Below are positions 19,840 to 32,000 of a stretch of DNA of 64,000 bases, one piece after another. The DNA is from Bryopsis sp. KO-2023 (Eukaryota > Chlorophyta > Ulvophyceae > Bryopsidales > Bryopsidaceae), in contig BSYQ01000014.1 of the NCBI GenBank assembly GCA_030272585.1, positions 1,860,001 to 1,924,000 of the forward strand, written 5' to 3'. Numbering within the stretch: the first letter of the stretch is position 1; every line of letters begins with the position of its first letter. Under the pieces are notes generated by a model. That model saw only the letters and a list, made by a program, of their open reading frames with translations, made no database searches and was not told the DNA's origin. The position numbers were made by a program, and so were the translations under genes.

Positions 19840-22800
19840 GATTGTTGTTGTTGAACGAAACCAAGGCTTGATGCTGATTGCTTTCAGGGAACTGCTGGTA
19901 ATTTGACCCTCCAAGGTGCATCCTTTACTGGGAACATGGCAGAGATGGGGATTGGAGGAGCCATCGCATCAGTTAGCGTGGGGTCCAATATCGCCATAAC
20001 AGGGCAGGGCACTTTCCGAAACAACGAAGCCGCGGAAGCAGGTATTTGGATGTTCTCTTTCCCCTAGACGAAAAAAAAATGATGCCGGAAGGTATGCCAC
20101 TTTTTTTTTCTAACGCTCAAAACTGTGGATGCGTCCACAATGCATTTATCTTCTTGGGCTGCCAAAATCGTGAGTTGTGAAGGAGAGGGGGGGGGGGGGT
20201 TCAATGGTGGGGGTTATGTGATAATTGACCACCATTCGGTGTGTGGGTAGCATTGAGAGTGGGGTGTGTGGGTGTTGTCTGTCATAGGTGGTGCCATCGG
20301 ATGTTTGAGTGAGGACTCAAATATCACTATGTCAGACGTCACTTTCGTCAACAATGATGCGGGGTTAGCTGGGGGAGCACTCCATGCTAAGGTACACGTC
20401 ACACGTTTCGAGCAGCCTCTGGATTTTTTAGCACAGTATTTTTAACAGAGGCTGTGCCAGCCTGGTGTCGCTACAGCGCTTGGTGTTTCTTGTGTCTGTC
20501 CTTTTTATTTTTCCCCCCCTCACCTTTTGGGGTAGGATATATCTTATCGATTTGCTCCCTCCCCTTTTTTGCTCCAGACTGTATGCTTCATTTTACTAAC
20601 CTTTCTCGACCGGGATTCTCCTGCCTCTCGCCACAGTTTTCTTTGTTGCCCAGGAATCGTTCTGCATGGATTGATGTTTTTTTCTCCTTTGTTCTGCTGT
20701 GCAGTCCCCAAGGGGAAAGGTAGGTATCAACCTGGTAGATGTGGCCTTTTCCAAAAACCGCATCAAATCGGCCCCTGGTATGCCCTTGCTGGGAAAAGGG
20801 GGTGCCATTGCTCTGGAGGGTGCTGCCATCACGTTATCCATATCAGGAAAAGCCAACACATTTGCTGACAATTCAGCCAGGGAAGGGGGAGCAGTCAGAC
20901 TCTTTGACACCCAAAAAGCTGATATTTCGCAAGCATCTTTTACAAACAATGTGGCCTTGAGTGGTGGCGGGCTTCATGCATCTTTCACCAAAAAATCCAG
21001 GGACATAGCCGTCAACATAACGAATGTAGATTTCACAGGGAACAAGGGGTATATGGGAGGGGGTGTAATGGCCGATGCTAGAAGTGCAAATTTATCCTTC
21101 GTTCCGGACGATGGGCTGACAGGGGCAGTCTTTTTGCCATCAACTGCCTCACAACGGCCACAAGTTTCATTCAATGAGGTGCAGTTCAATAATCAGCAGG
21201 TCATAAAAGATGGGGGGGGCATCTTCTTGATCGATATCCATGCAGTAGGGCAAAATTGTGATTTCGAGGGTAACAGGGTTGCAGTAGAGTTCGATGGTGG
21301 AGGAGGGGCAGTGAAACTGGCTGATTTCGCCAGCTTCGACCTGACCTCGGGGAGATTCACCGGAAATCGAGCCGTCGATGGGGGGGCAGTGTTCGTTTCC
21401 AACTCGTTTTTCACAGGCAAGGATCTGAATTTCAAAAAGAATACCGCCCTTGGGAGGGGTGGCTCCATAGCTGTCGAAGGGTCCTCATCGGGGGATGCAA
21501 CCATGGTAAATCTGGTAGACAGCAAAATCAATGAGAACATTGCGGAGTTCGGAGGTGGTATCTTTGCAAACGTATTGGAATCAGAGGGCATCAATGATGT
21601 GTGTCAGTCTGTGGACGACCTATCGATCGAAATCGAGGAGTTCGCCTTCGTCCAAAACGTGTTGGCAGAATCCTGTCGAAATCAGCAGCAGTTCTCCATG
21701 GCGGCGAGCCTGTCTGTCATCCTGAACAGCACGCTGATCTCAAACAACAAAGCCAATCGGGCTGGCGGTGGGATTTTCACTGGGGACCCAACTCTTCTGT
21801 GCGCTTGCTGTGGATCGAAGTGCACCAGCTCGTGTCAGTCCCTCGGAGTGGAATCGGAACTCGAGTTGGAGGGAGCGTGTGCAAAATCCTGGGTGGGGAA
21901 CTCGCATGGGAGTGGGGGGTATGGTCCGATTATGGCCTCGTTTGCATCCAGTGGGGAGATCATTAAGTCGGATGGGCACCCGCTCCAGGACAATGAGGTT
22001 TTGGACGAAGCTCACAGCAGTGGGGAACCGATGGCCTCCCTTACGGTTCGAATGAAGGATTATTTCGATCAGGTGGTCACTGTCACGAGGCCTAATGTAT
22101 TTGCCCGGGTGACTTCAGAGTCCAGCGGAGGGCAAATCCTGTCTGGCCAGGTGGACACCTTGGTGGTAAGAGGTGTCGCTGATTTCAATGCCACGATCGT
22201 TAGTGCCTTCCCAGCCGAATACCAAATGAGAATGAGCTTTCCAGGCATAGAGGTGGAGGATATACCGTTCAGAGTGACGGTCAGGGAGTGTGTCCGTGGG
22301 GAGAATCCAGTGGAAGGGCTGTTTTCGACCTCCTTCAGTTGTCGTCAGTGCGAGGCCAATAGTTTCAGTTTCAGGCCGAGTCAGTCATGCACATCGTGTC
22401 CAACATTCACCACTTGTGACACCAGGACCCTGACACCCATCGATGGCTACTGGCATTCTTCGTCCTGGTCGCAGTCCATTCACAAGTGCCTGGTGGATAT
22501 CGCATGTTCCTATGGCAGTCGCTTTGATAAGTTAAAGAACCAGTCGGAGGATTCAGGGGCAGAACCTCTCCACTTCGGAAATAACACGGCTTATAAGCTT
22601 TGTCGCACGGTACGACCACACTACAAGCCACGCATCATTCGCCACTGCTGAGATGCAAGCTTGTGTTGTCACGGTCCATTTTTGAGTAGCTATGTCCTTT
22701 CGAGTTGTTCCCTTGGGGAAATAAGCGAGCGCATTTTTTTTTTTTTGTGAAAAAGAGGGTGGTGTTTTTTTTTGGGAGGGGGCCTGCTAAAAATCCTTGT

Positions 22801-24517
22801 TGTTCTGATGACAATGCAGGGCTACGAAGGTCCGCTCTGTGGGAGCTGTGGGAAAGGCTATGGCCGTGTGAGAGCATTCGAATGCCAGGAGTGCCTGTCA
22901 AAACTCAAGGCCATTCCTTTGATGATAGTGATGGTGCTTTGGATTGTCATCATTGTTGGCTTCATTATTCGAAATGCCCTCAAAGCAGGGACACCTGCCA
23001 AGGCTCGCGTCGAATCCAGAAGGGAGGAGGGGCCCCTTGAAAGTCCTGGAAATCATGGTCCTTCTCAGGTCATATACCTTGGAGTGAACCCTGCCACCGA
23101 GAATGCCAAGGTAAGATACCAACTTGTTTTGAAAAGCTGTGTTTACCTTCGTGTGTGCAGAATGTTGTTCTGCCCATAGGAATTCCATTATCCTGAGTGT
23201 GTGCTGCGTTTTTATGTAGATTCTCATCAATTTCTTGCAAATCACAAGCATTGCTCTCGTCATCAACGTTGAGTGGCGAGAGGAAGTGCGGCGAGCTCTG
23301 CAAATTGGAGGTGGGTTATAGATGGCATGAGAATAGGAATACAACTGGTGTTGATTCAAATGTGCGTTCGTCGGATTATTTTTTCGCCTCTCCAGGTGGC
23401 AATCGCCTTCTCCTGTTGTGGTTTTGCATGAGACTGTGAATGGTTTGGAACGTCCACAGATATCGCCTCCGGTTTCTCTGCCAATGGTGGCATTCTTTCC
23501 TTCGATTGCCCCCTCGAGGAGGACAGCGTACCTGTATCGATTCGTCGCACCATCCTCGCGGTGCTGTTGCCACTTGGTATGATGGTGTTTCCATGCTTCT
23601 TTTTGTTGAGAGGCTATTTTAACAGAACCAGGGCGCGGTTCTTCTACCGCCAAGCTTTTGTCTCAGTTCTGGTGGTGGCCTATGTGTTCTACACCGGAAT
23701 GACGAAGCGCGCGTTGAGAATCTTGCACGGAGTGTCAGTGGACTCTTTTGAGTCCGACACCACGTTTGCCCACGGGAGGTTCTGGGCTGACGACACCAAA
23801 ATAAGGTACTTTGAAGGCGACCACGCGTATCTGGCCACCCTGTTGGGGCTTCCTGTTCTGCTTTTCTATTCCTTCGGCTTTCCGGGCTACCTCTTCTACG
23901 TTCTCTGGGGAAACAAGGAAAAACTGAACGACGAAAGCTTTGCTAGAAGCTATGGGTTTCTGTACCGTGCGTATCACATCAAATACGTATACTGGGAGAT
24001 TGTTATTATGGCAAGGAAGGCGCTCTTGGTCGGCGTCGTGGTGTTCATCTATGAGCTTGGAGGGAACCTTCAGTCGGTTTTCGCGGTGATGGTGCTGATG
24101 GCGGCGCTTGTGTTGCACCTCATCTCCCAGCCGTACAGGGAGGAACTTTCCCAGATGAACCACAGAGAGACCCTCTCTCTGTGCGTTTCTGTCTACACAT
24201 ATTTGGTCGGAATCGCCTTCAACGACAGCCGACTTCCGGCGTGGTCGAAGATCATGCTTTCAGTCCTGTTGCTCGTGGCAATTATAAGTCTGGTCATATA
24301 TTTGTTGTGTGCGTTGGCGGCTGAAAGCGCACGCCACTTGAAAAGCGTTTTGGAGGAAAGGGAAGTTACCGTGCCGGAAAACGCGACCACCTGGCAGAAG
24401 ATGCGGCTGCTGGTGAATTACTATTGGTTCAGGGTCATGGACCGTTTCTGGCAGTTTACGGAGCACGGCATTGCCTGGAGCAGAGTCAAGAAGAGGAACC
24501 AAGAACCCAGAGTGTGA
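16077..24517 (+). CDS. Giant surface protein, Pmp-like beta-helix repeats plus multi-TM domain, copy 1
   Basis: Model of 1855 aa in 13 exons: 16077-16158, 16637-16898, 17130-17577, 17865-18152, 18551-18922, 19069-19317, 19472-19735, 19888-20041, 20288-20391, 20705-22609, 22820-23110, 23220-23310, 23460-24517. All phases agree. Residues 1-28 are a signal peptide (LLLAAVFVALRLGAV). About 1200 residues follow with scattered FxxN and GGA(I/V/L) motifs, the pattern of polymorphic outer membrane protein (Pmp) repeats that fold as right-handed beta-helices. A Cys-rich stalk comes next (CRQCEANSFSFRPSQSCTSC, later YEGPLCGSCGKGYGR). The last roughly 450 residues hold a membrane helix (PLMIVMVLWIVIIVGFIIR) and several more, ending in a charged cytoplasmic tail. 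Such beta-helix plus multi-TM proteins occur in algae and other protists. The role is unknown; a surface receptor or channel is a guess. Confidence 0.82.
19802..19836 (+). repeat. (CA)n microsatellite in an intron
   Basis: About 17 uninterrupted CA units inside the intron between exons 7 and 8 of copy 1. The paralog lacks it at the same intron. Confidence 0.95.
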
Positions 24518-25677
24518 ATAAAGGGGGGAGATAGTGGGCAGGGTTGGTGACGGTAGGAAGAAAGCAAGTCTTCGGTTAGTTTCACGCTCTTTTATATTTG
24601 GTGGGAAACAGGCAAAAATTGAGAGGCGCTTGTTTCACATGTTTTGCTTTTTATCATTTATCGTGTTATTTCTTTTACAGATATTGTTTGTGTGCTGGGT
24701 TGGTTGAACAATCCAAGGGGTCGCTCGACGGGGGGGTTCGTAGGTGGGGGTTTTGTACGATAATGGATGCACTGTAGTCAGAAGTGAGGGGGTGAGAGGA
24801 GAGGTTTTTGCAAAAACTGGGTCAGTGTGGGTTGTTCATCAAGATACCACTTAGAAATGGGGGCGATTCTGTTTTTCGTGTATGTGTGACCATGAACGGC
24901 TGCTCGGCGAGTAGGAGCTTCATATGTGTAGAAAATATTGAATGATGTGCAGTCTCGTGCGGCCACACAAACTCCTTTGGTGTTTGGGTTCTTCGGAAAC
25001 TTCTCCACTCTGAGCTCAATAAGATGGGCATATCAATAGCCTGCATATGCCAGCACTTGTGTGTTTCTCGCTGTTTCTTCATCGACCGTGAAACAGATCT
25101 GTTTCATCTAGATGGATTGTTTGTCGTCATGAAAAACATTGATTCGCGCGCGTTCCCGTGAAAAACATCGCAAAAACCTCACAGTTCCAAAAGTCCACAA
25201 GTCCAGTCTCTCTTGTTATGACTTTCGGTACCTGGGCATGCATGGTGTAATATTGGTCCGTCTGGAGCATGTAATTTTTGGTTTGGTTTGGAGCGAAGTT
25301 TTTTCATTGTTTGGCAGCAGAGGTGCTCAATCTTCAAACAAACAAACACACATCAATTACATTGCTCAATCTTCACGGAGCGTTTTGAACAGCGTTCCTG
25401 TATTATAGTACAGTTTTCCCTTGTTAATGGGTAGAACGGGGATTTTGTGATTGGATGCGTGTTGAAGTGCTGTTGAGGAATAAAGAATTCTCAGCCAACC
25501 AACCAGCTCTGCAGAAATCACCAGTTTCTGATTGTCCAGCAATGCCAGGCGTGACGAAAGATAGCAGTCTGGAGGTGGTTCTCGGGTGAGTCCGTGGTCA
25601 ATAATAACAAGGCGTCGTTGAAAACTCGTTGTTCTACCAAAGGATGGGCTCGTGAAACCTTCCTTTCTCTTTGCTAG
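24518..25677. other. Intergenic, no gene resolved
   Basis: 3' flank of copy 1 and upstream region of the DUF2419 gene. A first exon of that gene probably lies here but I could not place it. A minus-strand open stretch at 25366-25692 has no recognisable content. Confidence 0.4.
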
Positions 25678-27607
25678 GAGCTGCCAGAGCATTTTCGGAA
25701 GGCAGCAACACGCTCAGCTCAGCCAAGATGGTCTGGAACGATTTGTTTCGAGCCTCGACCCCCAACGAGTGAAAAACGCTGCCGTGGGGCCCGCTTTTCC
25801 TTTGAGGTTTCCCAGTCTCGAAGCTGAGGTGCGAGATTGGTATGCAGTCACGTGATTGATGACGTAGTCCCAGGTCTCAGTTAAAATTATTCAGCATTGA
25901 TTATTAATTTTTTGATTATTAACGGTGGTATAGTGGTGGTAATAACCATTTAGCATTGGTTAACATCAGATTTTTTGTGAGTCCACAAGGAAGCCGGTTC
26001 CGGTTGTATTAGATCTGTTGAGGATATAGATGAACATAGTAGTCATTAACATCATTAATAGGGCTGATGTAATCATCGAAGGATATCTTTTGGTCGATTT
26101 CTATTCGAATCGAAAAGCCGAAAAAACTGTTTAAACCCCATTTTGGTATTAAAGAAAAAAATTCTGATTTCCGAAAAGGCGCCCACGAAAACCCCCCACA
26201 TATATTGCACTTTTTTCACCAGCAGCATGTACAAACCTCGATTGTTTTGGGTGATCCCGTAGTGAATCGAGGTTTTCCACTCTCTCTCTTCCATCAGATC
26301 ACGGCGATTACGTTATGGAATGCCTTCAAATTCGGGTCCGGGTATGACCGGCTGCTGGCTTGCAGATATCAGCGGAGCGCCAAGGATGTGATGGAGTTTG
26401 GGGTGCTGAGCATGTTGCTTTCGTCTCGACCCTTGGATATCCATTTCATGAAAGCGTTTTCGATGGTCGAAGTCCAAGGCTTTTTCAACTTGGATCCCTC
26501 CGAGGATCACGAAGTCAGCCCAGGAATTACGATGAGCCGACCAGGAGAATTAGCTCCTCTTTGCAGGTGGGTCTCTTTCTTTTTTTTTTTCTTTTTTTTT
26601 TTTTTGGGGGGGGGGGGGTTGATATCCCCAGGTTGGTATCTAGGTTTAGGGAAAAGATATGAATGTTTTCTTTGTGTTTTTTTTTTTCCTTCAGAATGAT
26701 TCGGGATGTGATGAACAACTCTGGGAGGATTCTCGAGGAAATGGGGCACAAAACTTTCGGAGATTTCATTCTCTCTACGATGGATGATTTGAAAGCATCC
26801 AGGTAAGTTTTCACATACAGCCATGTTTTTTTTGTTTTTTTTTTCCCCTTTCTCATCCTTCGCCCCAAACCGTCCTCTACGGGACGAAAAAAACAATTTA
26901 AGAAAATGACTAAGAAAGGAAAAAAGTGTAACTTCACCTGATATACCATCGAAAGAACCCTTTTCCCAGTACCCTAAACCCGATTGTGTTTTTCCCTGTC
27001 AGAATCTGTGCATGAATTTTCTTTCGTGCATTCCAGAAAATCCCCCCAAGCTGCGGTGCTGGTACAGGAGCTCTGCGACTGCTTCCCAGCTTTTCAAGAC
27101 TTCGGTTTGTATGAAGATCAGAAAGTAACATTTTCCAGAAAAGCCCAGAGCCTGGCCAGCGACCTGTACTGCGTTTTGCAGCACCGAGACGACCGATTCG
27201 ATTTCGTAGATGTCGAAGCGCTGACCATGGATTCCGGAAATGGAGCCCTGGCCTACTTCAGGGAAGTCGGCGTTTTGACTGTCACTGAGGATGTTCGAGA
27301 CTCGATCGAAGCTGGTAGGTTGCAGCACCCTTTTGAAAGAATCCTCCACACAATCACATAAACACTTTGTTTTTTTTTGTTTTTTTTATTTTTTTTCTCG
27401 GCCACATCAGGGATATGCATCGAACAAGGGGATGTCGAAAGATCATTGAGGGCAGCAAGCGTTTCGGCTGGACATGAAATCGCAAGGCGATGTGAAGGAG
27501 CATTCAGTGCTAGGGAGCTAGGCCTGTACATTACCCACATAGTGCAAGACAAAGGGGAACTGAAAGAATCCACCCCACATCTTACGCGAGAAACGATGGC
27601 TTATTGA
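25678..27607 (+). CDS. QNG1: DUF2419 / QNG1-like queuosine 5'-phosphate N-glycosylase, 5' end unresolved
   Basis: Exons 25678-25828, 26298-26566, 26695-26802, 27037-27314, 27411-27607, with consistent phases. The family (C9orf64/QNG1, formerly DUF2419) releases queuine from queuosine 5'-phosphate so it can be reused for tRNA wobble modification. Seen: LSQDGLERFVSSL near the N-terminus; PLRFPSLEAE joined to ITAITLWNAFKFGSGYD, matching the fungal-type family block FPSxxxExNF...FGSGYR; then MIRDVMNNSGRILEEMG, CFPAFQDFGLYEDQKVTF, SRKAQSLASDLY and IEQGDVERSLRAASVSAGHE, all in family order. The usual ADY/AD-type catalytic region reads LTMDSGNGALAYFREVGVL, so the key Asp may be the one in TMDSG. No initiator Met was found in the first exon, so an upstream exon is missing. 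It sits between two large paralogs with no functional link. Confidence 0.78.
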
Positions 27608-29011
27608 ATTTACACAGATGCATGTAGAACTGCTTGCTGGAGTGTGGGGTGCATTTTTCAAAAAGCAGGCAGGGGTAGGATTGACAGGTGTTTTTTTCGG
27701 GTTTGAGTTCTGTTGAATGGATGAAATATGTGGAATGAAGTATCTAGCCACTTTGGCTTGCACAGTAGGCCCCATGCAAAGAAGGCATAATCTGGCGAAG
27801 AATAATTCGAAAGATAAGTCCATCGGAGAAGAATACAGCTATGGGTGGAGTATGCTGGGTCTATTTCGTCGAAAAAAAAGGTCCTTAAGGTTTTTGCACA
27901 ACTGTAGTGACTCCTTTTTCTGAACACACATCCATGTGGATCATCAGGTCATATGATTTTGGCTGCCAAATTAGTTTGGTGCAGGCATACCCTGGCCTGA
28001 ACTGCTGTTCACTGCAGTAAGCAAAATAAAGTTCCACTGAACACGATCAATAAGACAGGCCACATCGTTCAATATGAAAATTGGCCTTCATCACGAAGCA
28101 AATTGTGCGCATCTTTGGTATTCTCTGAGCGAAACTGAACTCAAACAATCAAACATCAAAGTATATTGTGTAGGAGATATTCGCTCCTATTACAATGATT
28201 AACAGGGAAAACTGAAGCTGAATTCAAGGGGGGCATGTCCTGCCCATCAAACGATCCACTCCATGACCCCCAGAGCATTCTCATGAGAATAGGCGTTTGG
28301 CATCCTTGATTCCTCACATTTTGCAACAAATCTAGTGAACCAAGCGCCCAAAATCCATTGCCTTACTCTTGCCCCATTCAACTCCCCCATGCAATCCTGA
28401 AAAGGAATTATAATCATGATTTCCAGGTCTTCGGGCAAAGAAATAAATATTTTGCCCATCTCAATCCACAAGAGATCTCAAAGCATATCAAGTTTCAAAC
28501 AAACAAACACCGAATTACGTAATTCAGTGTTTTTTTGGTTGATTGAAACTATGGAGACCAGAAAACTAACTCTGTTAATGCTGCCAGTTGTAACTTCACA
28601 CATATTTGGCGGCTGGGTTGGTCTCTCCTTAAGACTAACATAGAAAAGTTTCTTTTGCATGAGTGGAGTGTTTGAATCCACCAAAAGCTCATCGTACTTA
28701 TTGGTCTGTAGGAAGCAGAGGTGGTACATTGGTGGGATTTAGAATGAACATGACAAAAGTGCCAAGCAGTAGAGAGTGTGTGTTCCAACCTGGAACTTCG
28801 CGAAAGTTTGCCCGACGCGGCTGAAGGTTAGTAAACCCGAAATGATGTTGAGAACGAGCTGAGCGGTAGAAGGGCTGAATAACACAAAAGCAGCGTCAAT
28901 AGTTGAGCTCGATCGAGCAGCCGTCACGATAGAGGCCGCCTAAGCAAGAGTAGGACACCACTATCGAGTTTGGAAAAGGAAAAGCCGAAACGCACAGAAT
29001 ACTGCGACAAA
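27608..29011. other. Intergenic upstream of copy 2, no gene supported
   Basis: AT-rich. A minus-strand open stretch at 28247-28471 reads like protein (PEDLEIMIIIPFQDCMGELN) but has no start context, partner exon or known family. An imperfect inverted repeat lies at about 28490-28550. The last few hundred bases should hold the promoter of copy 2. Confidence 0.4.
28490..28550. repeat. Imperfect inverted repeat centred on TACGTA
   Basis: Arms of about 29 bp with two mismatches and a small indel meet at GAATTACGTAATTC (centre 28518/28519). Both strands therefore encode the same short peptide in open frames. Confidence 0.7.
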
Positions 29012-32000
29012 ATGGTGTCGCAGCGAAGAGCTGTGCATGGAAATAGGAAAAAGTGTGGAACAGTTTTGTCGCACGTCGCGATATTTCTACTCTTCGCTGT
29101 GATCCTCGTCGCGCTAAGCTCTGGCGTTGTCGGTGAGCCTCGGTTAGTGTGTTGATCGGGGTGCCCCGACGCAAAGTATTGATAAGATGATTGAAACGAA
29201 GAACACGCGAGGGACACCTCGCCTCCTAAGAAACAATTAATCTGGCTTCTGGATCTCCCGAGCGGAACACTTTCGTCGACGCGGATGCGAACGAGATTGG
29301 TTCCGTGTCTGTTCGACGGTTCTGGCCGTCTGGCAAGGAGGTTCCTGCTGGCGGCAGCAAAAGTGTGGAAGTCAGAACAATTTTCTGTGTGCTTGTCATG
29401 TAATCTGTCGTTATGTCGTACTCGCGCGAAAAAAATCACACTGGATCAACACGCAAAGCCGAGAAAACCAGCCCCTGTTATTTTCGATAGGATATACTCC
29501 AGCGGAACTCGGGAAAAGAGCCTGAATGTTTTTACATACCTTGTGAATTTCATGCAAGCGAATGGTGGCTTTCCGAGCCAATCGAATCCTGACAGTGACA
29601 TCTACAGTAACGCACGTGTTGTCTTGGTATTGTTTCAGGTGCCCAGAAATGTGACGCTATTTTTGAAGGGGGTGACTTCTCAGTCACTCGAGCAGTATTG
29701 GACGAAGTCAAAGATGATTTTCAGATGCTCCTGGACTGTGTGCCCCAAAGGGGAACACTTGCAATCGAACCAGGACTGAACATCAAACCCAGCACCACGG
29801 TGGTGGTTAAAAATGCCATCGAAGTGACATCCAGAGGGAAGGGAGAAAAGCGTCCAGTGCTTACTTGTCCTGATGTGGGGCAGCCACTTTTTGAAATCAG
29901 GTCTGCTGAATTTCTCAGACTCTCACCCTCCTCCTGCAACTGAAAAAGCGCCCCTTTCTGGAAAAAATGGACATTAGATTTGTTTTCACCTTTAGCTCAC
30001 TACTTGTACATTCCTTGGTAGCGATTGGTTGATTGGGATTGGCATACTGAACTGACTGTCACAGCGTTTTTTTTTTTTGATTGGGAAATTGATCGATGTT
30101 GGTAAATTTGTCAATTAGGCACTTTGCTGACCTGGGTTCAAATCCTGATCAAGTCATTTGTGGATTTGTGCTGTTCCAGCTCTACTGGAGTGGAGCTGAA
30201 GAACTTCGTTGTGTCAGATTGCATGACTGACTCTAATGTCACATCGGCCATCGTGGTCGACATTGAAAAAGACAAGAACTCCAAAACCACATCCTTGGAG
30301 ATTAATGGAGTGGATTTCGTCAATAACACCAACTTGAATGGAACGGCCAGCATTTTCATTAAGTCTGCCGGATCCTTGTCATTGGCCAAAGTTGTTTTTT
30401 CTCGAAATGTGGGGTTAGAGACTGGGGGGTTGTATTTGCATTCGGCAGCCATGCAGGTGAATGTTAGGGATTGCGTGTTTGAGGAGAACCGAGCAAGGTT
30501 TTTTGGCGGACAAAGTGAGGGGAAGGGGGCGGTCTTGTTTCAAGATGTTCCGGCATTTATTGCAGTGACCGGGTCGAGGTTCTTGAATAATTTTGCGGAG
30601 AGGGAGGGAGGGGCCATGTACATTGAGGTGAGTGCTTCGAGTTGTGGTGTTGCGTGTGGGGGTTATTCTTTTGGAATTTTTTTTTCAACACCATCTAAGC
30701 CACAACGAAAATTAACCGAAGAAGGGGGGAGGAGCATTTACAGAAAACGATTAATAGTGTCGATAATCACGTTCATAATATATAATAATAAAAATAATAA
30801 TGTATAGTCACTTGAACAAAATACGTATCTACATATTTTCCCTTTTTTTCGTTTTTTTGTTGATTTTCTTATTCACGAAGATCAGAATCTCTTGAGGGGA
30901 AAAAATAATTAACAAAAAAAGAAAAAAAACTTTTTTTTTTGGCTTTTTGCAGGGGGAGCCTCCGGCAAGTGGATTGACCATAACGAACACTGAATTTCAC
31001 AACAACACAGCAGCGCAAGGATCGGGTGGGGTGTTATGGGCAAGCGGCCCGACATTCGAATTGACTGTGAAAAATTGCACATTCACGGAAAACAAGGCAA
31101 GGGCCTTTGGGGGGACCATCCATCTTCGGACATCCATACGGTCCGGCGAAATTAAAATAGAAATCGAGGATTCGGTTTTCGAGAAAAATATTGCGCTCGC
31201 TGGAGGGGCGCTATGGGCACTGGTAATCGATGTTTTCTTCCTCATATTTTCTTGGAATTCATTTTTATGCCCCACTTTTTCGTAAATTTGAAGAAACAGG
31301 ATTTTTTTTTTGTGCCCATTTGGGAAGAAACACTTGATATCAGTTTTTAGAAAAATTCAGGTGGCTGAATGCCATGTGAGTGAAAAGGTATGCATAGGGG
31401 AGCTGTCAATTTTTATTTTTTTTTCAAAAATAGACCACACTTTCATGAAATTGATGTGCAGCTTTGTCTATGAAATTTTTTTTTTCACTTCCATAGGGTT
31501 TGATTTTTTTTTTTTCCTGCTTACCCCCCCCACCCCCAAGAAAAAAAAATTAAGAAACTTAAATTATCGTTTGAAAAGACATTCCTTGCCGAAGGACTTC
31601 CTATTATGAGCCCCACTGTCGGGAAAAAAAAATAGTAATAAAAAACTGGAAAACAATAATGGACGTAGGATTTTCTAGTGTTTACTTATTTTTTGGTTTG
31701 AAGGCAAACATTCAATGGAGAATGGGCATCTCAATTTCCAACAGTAAGTTTTTAAGGAACGAAGCCTTGTTGCAACATACCGGGCCAGGAGAAATATTTG
31801 AACAGGCCATTAGTCAATCCACTACCTCCGCCGGCACGGGGGGTGCCATAACATGCATTGGAGTCTCCGTCGACCTCAAATTCAAGGGAAATCTGTTTGA
31901 AAAAAACACCGCCATTGGCCTGGGGGGCGTGGATCAAAGGGGATCCAAAGGAGGGGCGATTGCCATTACGGACTTACAAAACGTCACAATAACAGACACC

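Noticed and set aside
25366-25692. 108-aa minus-strand open frame upstream of the QNG1-like gene
   Set aside because: No recognisable motif or splice partner, and it overlaps the start of a plus-strand exon with strong family support.
28247-28471. Minus-strand open stretch that reads like protein
   Set aside because: No family, partner exon or consistent start. Kept only as a remark in the intergenic entry.
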